Origin: Phycisphaerae bacterium
GTDB lineage: Bacteria > Planctomycetota > Phycisphaerae > JAAYCJ01
NCBI GenBank assembly: GCA_012729815.1
Contig: JAAYCJ010000073.1
Coordinates: forward strand, 1 to 48,377
Length of the DNA stretch: 48,377 nucleotides
Reading direction: 5' to 3'
Below are positions 43,487 through 48,377 of the stretch, piece after piece (the first letter of the stretch is position 1; each line of letters opens with the position of its first letter). Under the pieces are notes generated by a model that did not search any database, was not told the origin of the DNA, and saw only the letters and a program-made list of their open reading frames with translations. A program made the translations under genes and the position numbers.

Positions 43487-44803
43487 GTGGGCGTGAGAAC
43501 GATGGGTCTGTTGGCGGCGATTCTATGCGCGGCGCCGGGACTGGCCGGCACGGTACAGGCGGCGGAGCCCAACCACATCGACACCGGCACCACGGCGTGG
43601 ATGCTGATCTCGACGGCCCTGGTGCTGTTGATGGTGCCGGGGCTGGCGATGTTCTACGGCGGTCTGGTGCGGACCAAGAACGTCCTGGGCACGATGATGC
43701 ACAGCTTCGCTGCGATGGCCCTGATCGGGGTGCTCTGGGCGGTGTGCGGATACGCCCTGAGCTTCGGACCGAACGTGCTGGGCGGATGGTTCGGCTGGAA
43801 CGGCGAGCTGTTCCTGCTGAATGGGATCGATGAGACGATCATGGCCTCGGGCATCCCGGAATACGTATTCGCGATGTTCCAGGGCAAGTTCGCGATCATC
43901 ACGCCGGCCCTGATCGCCGGAGCGTTCGCCGAACGGGTGCGATTCCGCGGGTACTGCTTCTTCATCGTGCTCTGGAGCCTGCTGGTATACTGCCCGCTGT
44001 GCCACTGGGTCTGGTCGGAAGAGGGATTCCTGTTCAAGCTGGGGGCAATCGACTTCGCGGGCGGCACGGTGGTCCACATCTCCGCCGGCATCAGCGGCCT
44101 GGTCGCGGTGCTGTATCTGGGGGCGAGGCGAGGCTACCCGCGGACCGCGATGCACCCGAGCAACCTGGTCATTACGCTGATCGGTGCGGGCCTGCTGTGG
44201 GTGGGCTGGTTTGGATTCAACGCAGGCAGCGCGGTCGAAAGCGGCCTGACCACGGCGAGGGCGCTGACGGTGACGCAGGTGGCGGCGGCGGCTGGGGCGC
44301 TCACGTGGATCATCATCGAAGCCTTCCACCACGGCAAGGCGACGAGCCTGGGCATCGCCAGCGGCATCCTGGCCGGTTTGGTGGCTATCACTCCGGCCGC
44401 CGGCGTGGTCCAGCCGTCCGGTGCGATCGCCCTGGGCGTCGCGGCCTCGGGCGTGTGCTACGTGGCCATCCTCATCAAGAACCGGATCGGATACGACGAC
44501 AGCCTGGACGCCTTCGGCATCCACGGCGTGGCCGGAATGCTCGGAGCGGTGCTGCTGACATTCTTCATCCGCCAAAGCTGGGTCGCCAACAACGGCGGCG
44601 AGAGTTGGACAACGATGGGACAGCTTGGCGTCCAGGTCCTGGGCGTGGCGACGACCATCGCCTACGCCGGCCTGCTGACGATCATCCTGGTCGTGCTGGT
44701 GGACAAGACGCTGGGATTGCGGATGCAGCCGCAGAACGAAATGGCCGGGATGGACCACAGCCTCCACGGCGAGCACGGCTATGGAATGTTGAACCCGAAC
44801 TGA
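43487..44803 (+). CDS. amt: Ammonium transporter Amt (first copy)
   Basis: 438 residues with a signal peptide ending near VQAAEP and eleven membrane helices. Family marks include VPGLAMFYGGLVRTKNVL, GAFAERVRFRGY, CHWVW, the first pore His in VVHISAGISGLVA and the second in FGIHGVAGMLGAVLL. It conducts ammonium across the inner membrane as a trimer. GTG 43487 is the start, with AAGGAG 7 bases upstream. The cytoplasmic tail DKTLGLRMQPQNEMAGMD is where PII proteins dock. It is followed by a PII gene after 42 bases, the classic amtB-glnK pairing, and has a sigma-54 promoter. Confidence 0.96.
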   Translation: MGVRTMGLLAAILCAAPGLAGTVQAAEPNHIDTGTTAWMLISTALVLLMVPGLAMFYGGLVRTKNVLGTMMHSFAAMALIGVLWAVCGYALSFGPNVLGGWFGWNGELFLLNGIDETIMASGIPEYVFAMFQGKFAIITPALIAGAFAERVRFRGYCFFIVLWSLLVYCPLCHWVWSEEGFLFKLGAIDFAGGTVVHISAGISGLVAVLYLGARRGYPRTAMHPSNLVITLIGAGLLWVGWFGFNAGSAVESGLTTARALTVTQVAAAAGALTWIIIEAFHHGKATSLGIASGILAGLVAITPAAGVVQPSGAIALGVAASGVCYVAILIKNRIGYDDSLDAFGIHGVAGMLGAVLLTFFIRQSWVANNGGESWTTMGQLGVQVLGVATTIAYAGLLTIILVVLVDKTLGLRMQPQNEMAGMDHSLHGEHGYGMLNPN

Positions 44804-44845
44804 GAGGCGCATAAAGAGCAGCCCGATCAAAGGAGACAACCGATC

Positions 44846-45187
44846 ATGAAGATGGTGACTGCGATCATACAGCCGGACAAGTTGGACGCGGTTCGCGAGG
44901 CCCTGATCGACGCGGAGATCACGCGGATCACGGTGAGCCGGTGCACCGGGCATGGCCAGCAGCAGACCGAGGACCTCTACCGCGGCCAACGGGTGGTGCC
45001 CAACCTGATCCCGAAGGTGCGGCTGGACATCGCCTGCAACGATGAATTCGTCAAAACCACCGTCGATGCGATCCTGGCCGCGGCACGCCACGGCGAAGGA
45101 CAGGTCGGCGACGGCAAGATCTTCGTCGCGCCGCTGGAAGAGTGCATCCGGATCCGCACGGAAGAGCGGGGAGGAAAGGCGATCTAA
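44846..45187 (+). CDS. glnK: PII signalling protein, GlnK-like (first copy)
   Basis: 113 residues with the PII fold. MKMVTAIIQPDKLDAVREAL opens the protein, and the T-loop is GHGQQQTEDLYRGQRVV (about 35-51). The B-loop is GDGKIFVAPLEECIRIRT, and the C-terminus RGGKAI. PII senses ATP/ADP and 2-oxoglutarate and blocks Amt pores. The T-loop is one residue short and Tyr51, the uridylylation site, is replaced by Val (residue 50); Tyr45, matching Tyr46, is kept. Modification by GlnD at the usual site is therefore impossible. AAAGGAG lies 10 bases upstream. Partner is the adjacent Amt. Confidence 0.94.
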   Translation: MKMVTAIIQPDKLDAVREALIDAEITRITVSRCTGHGQQQTEDLYRGQRVVPNLIPKVRLDIACNDEFVKTTVDAILAAARHGEGQVGDGKIFVAPLEECIRIRTEERGGKAI

Positions 45188-45219
45188 AGCGGTCAGGCGA
45201 ATCAGGAAAAGGCGGAACC

Positions 45220-45663
45220 TTACGGGCCGGATGGCGACGGCGATTCCGTCGCCTCCGGCGGCGACGGCGTTGATTCAGCAAGATAGATGGGGCTATCAAA
45301 CTCGACGCCGATTTCGTAGAGGCTCGCGCTGCCGGCCAGATACCGGCATCGGATGACCTTTCCGGTCAGGGGGCGGCAGTCGCCGTCGGGCAGTTCGAAG
45401 TTGAGGCAGCAGGCGGTGCCGGCGTAGATGAACTGGCCGATCAGGAGGGCGACGCCAAACCGGCTGAGATTGCGGGTCAGCGACGTGTAGACGAGCGGCT
45501 GAGCGCGGTCCTGGTGGAATGCCGCCTTCACGACGGTTCGATAGGGAATCCGTTCGGCCCGTCTTTGTTGACGAGCCGCGGCCCTGGAGGCCTGGGAATC
45601 AAGATCGTCAAGCCGCTGCCGGCATTCCCGTAAAGAATGCTTGAGTCTCTTCTCACGCTGCAT
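45220..45663 (-). CDS. PilZ-domain protein, probable c-di-GMP receptor
   Basis: 147 residues from ATG 45663. A helical, Arg-rich N-terminus (about 1-35) leads into a PilZ domain (about 35-130). Both nucleotide-binding motifs are intact: RxxxR at 38-42 (RIPYR) and N-x-S-x-x-G at 65-70 (NLSRFG). Later strands include GKVIRC and YEIGVEFD. The C-terminal 18 residues are Ser/Pro-rich. A single-domain PilZ protein usually relays c-di-GMP to motility or surface machinery. The longer frame to 45924 is rejected because its extra N-terminus is unlike any domain and covers the amt control region. It is antisense-oriented between the two amt-PII pairs. Confidence 0.8.
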   Translation of the reverse strand: MQREKRLKHSLRECRQRLDDLDSQASRAAARQQRRAERIPYRTVVKAAFHQDRAQPLVYTSLTRNLSRFGVALLIGQFIYAGTACCLNFELPDGDCRPLTGKVIRCRYLAGSASLYEIGVEFDSPIYLAESTPSPPEATESPSPSGP

Positions 45664-45989
45664 GGTGTTGCCCACTGGGTGTTGGTGCGCGTCCGACCGC
45701 AACGCGTACTTCCCAACTATCGTCACGGACAGCCGGACAGCTTTAACGTTCTGACAAGCCACAATAAACAAATCCCGGCAAATGGAACACAAAAACGTAG
45801 CCGCTTCAAAGCATATTACACTTTTGTCGCCGCCCATCCAACGCAATGCCGCCGCCAACATCTCATAAACCCATTCTCCGCAATCCTTTCCGATCGCCCG
45901 TCCGCGATGGCGCGCGGATTGCATCCTTGAGTGGCAATCCGCACGTCGTGTGCGGCAAGACTTTTTTGCATGTTGGAGACAGTGCAGCC
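45664..45989. other. Divergent control region of pilZ and second amt
   Basis: No gene accepted. It carries one copy of ACAAAAACGTAGC (45789-45801) and a weaker look-alike ACAATAAAC 28 bases before it. A GCAAGACTTTTTTGC stretch near 45951-45965 resembles a -24/-12 element, but its GG-GC spacing is 12, not 10, so I do not call sigma-54 there. Confidence 0.5.
45789..45801 (+). repeat. Third copy of the ACAAAAACGTAGC element, upstream of second amt
   Basis: Identical over 13 bases to 43275-43287 and at nearly the same distance from the amt start codon (201 versus 212 bases). Confidence 0.5.
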
Positions 45990-47333
45990 ATGAGACGCAG
46001 AAGCTTCTGGACGTGGGTGGCGGTGGCCTTGGGACTCCTGGCCTGTCCGGGGGTCTGCTTTGGCCAGTCGGACGAGCCAGTGGACGTTTCGGCCCTTCTG
46101 ACGGATCACGGAATTGCGATCAACACAGCCTGGGTACTGGTGACCGCGTTCCTGGTCTTCTTCATGCAGGCGGGATTCGGAATCCTCGAGGCCGGGCTGG
46201 TGCGGGCCAAGAACACCTGCAACATCCTGATGAAGAACTTCCTGGACTTCGCGTTCGCCGCCATCGCGTTCTTCGCCATTGGATACGCATTGATGTACGG
46301 CGACGGCAACGACTTCTTCGGCGCCAGCGGGTGGTTTCTGATCGGGCTCGAGGAAAACGCGGGCCTGCCGATCTGGGTGTTCTGGCTGTTCCAGGTGGTC
46401 TTCTGCGGAACCGCGGCGACCATCGTCTCCGGCTGCGTGGCCGAACGCATGAGGTTCCAGGCGTACCTGATCTACTCGGTGCTGATCAGCATGTTCGTCT
46501 ACCCGATCGTCGGCCACTGGGTCTGGGGCGGCGGATGGCTCTCGCAGCTGGGATTCACCGACTTCGCCGGCAGCGGCGTGGTTCACGCGGTGGGCGGATT
46601 CGCGGGGCTGGTCGGGGCGATGATGCTGGGCCCGCGGATCGGCAAGTACAGCCGCGACGGACGGCCTCGCGTGCTCGCCGGCCACACCATCCCGCTGGCC
46701 GCCCTGGACGTATTCATCCTGTGGTTCGGATGGTACGGCTTTAACCCCGGCAGCACCCTGGGACTGACCGGCGGCAACGCCGCCCTGGCGGGCATGGTGG
46801 CGATGAACACGACGCTGGCCGCCGCCGCCGGAGCCATCAGCGCGATGTTCGTGGTCTGGTCCCTCTACGGCAAGCCGGATCTCACGATGACCATGAACGG
46901 CCTGCTGGCCGGGCTGGTGGCCATCACCGCCCCATGTGCAGCGGTTAGCCCGGTCTCGTCGATCGTGATCGGCCTCGTGGCCGGCATTCTGGTGGTCGCG
47001 GGCGTCCGGCTGCTGGACAACCTGAAGATCGACGACCCGGTCGGCGCCTGGTCGGTGCATGGGCTCAACGGAATCTGGGGCGTCCTGGCGGTGGGATTGT
47101 TCGCCACCGAGGGCGGCGTCCTGACCGGCGGCGGTGTTCACCTGATCGCCATTCAGGCCCTCGGCGCAGCCGCGATCGTGGCCTGGACGGTGGTGACGAT
47201 GGTGGTGGTCTTCGGCGCGATCAAGGCCACGGTCGGCCTGCGGGTCAGCGGCGACGAGGAGCTGCGCGGCCTGGACATCGGCGAACACGGCCAGGAGGCC
47301 TACGCCGGCTTCGAAATCTTCGTGACCACTTAG
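45990..47333 (+). CDS. amt: Ammonium transporter Amt (second copy)
   Basis: 447 residues from ATG 45990, with a signal peptide ending near VCFGQ and eleven membrane helices. Marks: MQAGFGILEAGLVRAKNTCNIL, ERMRFQAYL, VGHWVW, the first pore His in VVHAVGGFAGLVG and the second in WSVHGLNGIWGVLAVG. Sequence style (AGFGILEAGLVRAKN) places it in a different Amt subfamily from the first copy (MFYGGLVRTKN), nearer to the cyanobacterial and eukaryotic-type group, so the pair is not a recent duplication. The long upstream frame from 45846 is rejected because it lacks a signal peptide and ribosome site. It is followed by its own PII gene after 43 bases. Confidence 0.95.
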   Translation: MRRRSFWTWVAVALGLLACPGVCFGQSDEPVDVSALLTDHGIAINTAWVLVTAFLVFFMQAGFGILEAGLVRAKNTCNILMKNFLDFAFAAIAFFAIGYALMYGDGNDFFGASGWFLIGLEENAGLPIWVFWLFQVVFCGTAATIVSGCVAERMRFQAYLIYSVLISMFVYPIVGHWVWGGGWLSQLGFTDFAGSGVVHAVGGFAGLVGAMMLGPRIGKYSRDGRPRVLAGHTIPLAALDVFILWFGWYGFNPGSTLGLTGGNAALAGMVAMNTTLAAAAGAISAMFVVWSLYGKPDLTMTMNGLLAGLVAITAPCAAVSPVSSIVIGLVAGILVVAGVRLLDNLKIDDPVGAWSVHGLNGIWGVLAVGLFATEGGVLTGGGVHLIAIQALGAAAIVAWTVVTMVVVFGAIKATVGLRVSGDEELRGLDIGEHGQEAYAGFEIFVTT

Positions 47334-47376
47334 CGGGAGCCAACCCAACAAGGCGACTATTCAGGAGTGACAAGCA

Positions 47377-47718
47377 ATGAAGCTGATTATAGCGATGATC
47401 CAACCGCACAAGCTCAACGACGTCAAGCAGGCCCTCTTCCGGGCGGAAGTGCACAAGATGACGGTGAGCAACGTCCTGGGCGCGGGCCAGCAGAAGGGAT
47501 TCACCGAGATGTACCGCGGCGTGATCGAGGAGGTCAACCTGCTCAAGAAGGTCCGCCTCGAAATCGCGGTCAACGAGGACTTCGTCGAGCCGACCGTCAA
47601 CGCCATCATCGAAGGGGCCCGCACGGGCGATATCGGCGACGGCAAGATCTTCGTACTCGACCTGCCGGACTGCATTCGCATCCGCACCGGCGAACGCGGA
47701 AGCGAGGCGATCGGATGA
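47377..47718 (+). CDS. glnK: PII signalling protein, GlnK-like (second copy)
   Basis: 113 residues: [21 protein letters not shown]-loop [17 protein letters not shown] (about 35-51), B-loop [18 protein letters not shown] and end RGSEAIG. The T-loop has canonical length but Tyr51 is Glu; Tyr46 is kept. A fixed negative charge at 51 might imitate the modified state. It shares roughly half its residues with the first PII, so the two are old paralogues, each tied to its own Amt. AGGAG lies 9 bases upstream of the ATG. Confidence 0.94.
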   Translation: MKLIIAMIQPHKLNDVKQALFRAEVHKMTVSNVLGAGQQKGFTEMYRGVIEEVNLLKKVRLEIAVNEDFVEPTVNAIIEGARTGDIGDGKIFVLDLPDCIRIRTGERGSEAIG

Positions 47719-47754
47719 GCCGGATGGAAGCCCAGGTCATTCGGAGGACGAGCC

Positions 47755-47952
47755 ATGAACACGTTGCGGGCGAACGAGTATCTGGACTGCGGGTGCCTCA
47801 GCCGCGGGCAGATGGCCAGGTTCCTGAGGTACGTGCACGATCAGGAGCAGGATTTCCTGCGGAAAATCTACCGGGAGAACCGCTGCGGCGAATCGGCCGC
47901 GTACCGGCCCGCTGAAACGCCGGCGACGCCGCGACTGATCCCGGTTCGGTAG
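47755..47952 (+). CDS. Small protein of the amt-PII operon, function unknown
   Basis: 65 residues starting MNTLRANEYLDCGCLSRGQ, with a strong ribosome site (GGAGG, 7 bases before ATG). It has a CGC pair near residue 12, an amphipathic central helix (MARFLRYVHDQEQDFLRKIY) and a Pro-rich tail. The gene lies 36 bases after the PII stop and before a strong terminator, so it belongs to this transcript. I do not recognise a family. It could be a small regulator or adaptor for the Amt/PII pair. Confidence 0.6.
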   Translation: MNTLRANEYLDCGCLSRGQMARFLRYVHDQEQDFLRKIYRENRCGESAAYRPAETPATPRLIPVR

Positions 47953-48024
47953 CAAGCCTCAATCACGGGCAAACTTCTCGCTGCCTTTGTTTGCCCGAAA
48001 GGGCGGACCCACGCCCCACGTTCA

Positions 48025-48060
48025 CCCCGGTCGGCGACCCACCGACCGGGGGCTTTTTTT
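48025..48060 (+). terminator. Rho-independent terminator of the second amt operon
   Basis: CCCCGGTCGG (48025-48034) and CCGACCGGGG (48042-48051) form a perfect 10-bp stem with a 7-base loop, followed by GC and seven T bases. It is the only textbook terminator I found in the window. Confidence 0.93.
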
Positions 48061-48377
48061 CACCGCGGCGGCCCGCCCGCCGGCAAGCTCAAAGCCGGTT
48101 CCGGCTGAGGACCAACCGCAAACGTAACATCGCTGCCGGGAGGGTATGGCCTGACAAGGGCAGGTGATCCGCCAAAGACGCGCGATGCGCCGGCAACGTC
48201 CCTCTCCCGACCGCCATTGTCGGCGAGATCATGACCGACGCTGTAGACGACAAAGCCGTTGGCGCGGGCCTGGTATCGCAGCGGCTTGCCGTCGAATGGA
48301 TCCTCCGGCACGGCATCGAGGAACTCGGGAACCAAGGCATCAAGCGTCTCGGGATACCGGCCGTGGGCAAGACGATA
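48060..48377 (-). CDS. C-terminal part of a planctomycete-type protein (cut by window end)
   Basis: The last 105 residues of a minus-strand gene are visible; the start lies beyond the window. The segment GRYPETLDALVPEFLDAVPED, then PFDGKPLRYQARANGFVVYS and VGHDLADNGG, is a pattern I associate with the C-termini of many planctomycete membrane-anchored hypothetical proteins and pseudopilin-like proteins, where it sits after an N-terminal helix. A Pro/Gly-rich tail follows. Its TGA overlaps the T-run of the terminator. Confidence 0.65.
   Translation of the reverse strand, partial: YRLAHGRYPETLDALVPEFLDAVPEDPFDGKPLRYQARANGFVVYSVGHDLADNGGRERDVAGASRVFGGSPALVRPYPPGSDVTFAVGPQPEPALSLPAGGPPR

Noticed and set aside
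43523-45091. 522-codon open frame on the minus strand
   Set aside because: Antisense to amt and PII; His/Arg/Gln-rich shadow translation.
45945-45970. Sigma-54-like element before the second amt
   Set aside because: The GG to GC distance is 12 bases instead of 10, which is not tolerated by sigma-54.

Overview
This is a GC-rich chromosomal window packed with genes on both strands. Its gene content points to a free-living, motile, polymer-degrading bacterium, most likely of the Planctomycetota (Phycisphaerae-like). The clues are very large secreted CotH/lamin-tail/beta-helix/dockerin proteins, single glycosidases, FHA-GAF signalling proteins, many GTG starts and dispersed operons. The taxonomic call is inference; there is no rRNA or other phylogenetic marker here.

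Layout, left to right. 1-3.1 kb: a cut-off sensor histidine kinase, a small conserved protein, a PflA-like radical SAM protein, a minimal nucleotidyltransferase and a lipoprotein. 3.1-12.8 kb: a UDP-sugar dehydrogenase, a ComEC-like protein whose C-terminal nuclease-like domain has lost its metal motif, FliM, a GH78-type rhamnosidase and an FHA-GAF histidine kinase. 13.07 kb: tRNA-Gly(GCC) with its promoter. 13.3-20.3 kb: a tripartite RND efflux operon (tetR, outer-membrane factor, adaptor, pump) read from a promoter that overlaps a palindromic operator. 20.4-21.0 kb: an internally deleted transposase. 21.3-22.2 kb: a GH43-like beta-propeller protein.

22.2-33.7 kb holds the most unusual block, all on the minus strand: a VTC (polyphosphate polymerase-like) protein, a DUF4956 membrane protein, an HlyD-like membrane adaptor broken at a nine-G tract, and two giant surface-anchored CotH-kinase proteins with different C-terminal anchors. 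It reads as a cytoplasm-to-surface phosphate or phosphorylation system; the function is inferred, not shown.

34-43 kb: a VKOR-DsbA disulfide-forming fusion, Maf, a LysR regulator, an FHA-GAF-PP2C-like protein with eroded catalytic residues, motA-motB, and an operon-like series tpiA, secG, yicC. 43-48 kb: a nitrogen module with two amt-PII pairs separated by a PilZ (c-di-GMP receptor) gene. The first amt has a sigma-54 promoter. A 13-base element lies about 200 bases upstream of both amt start codons. The module ends with a small conserved-looking ORF and a strong rho-independent terminator, followed by a cut-off gene on the opposite strand.
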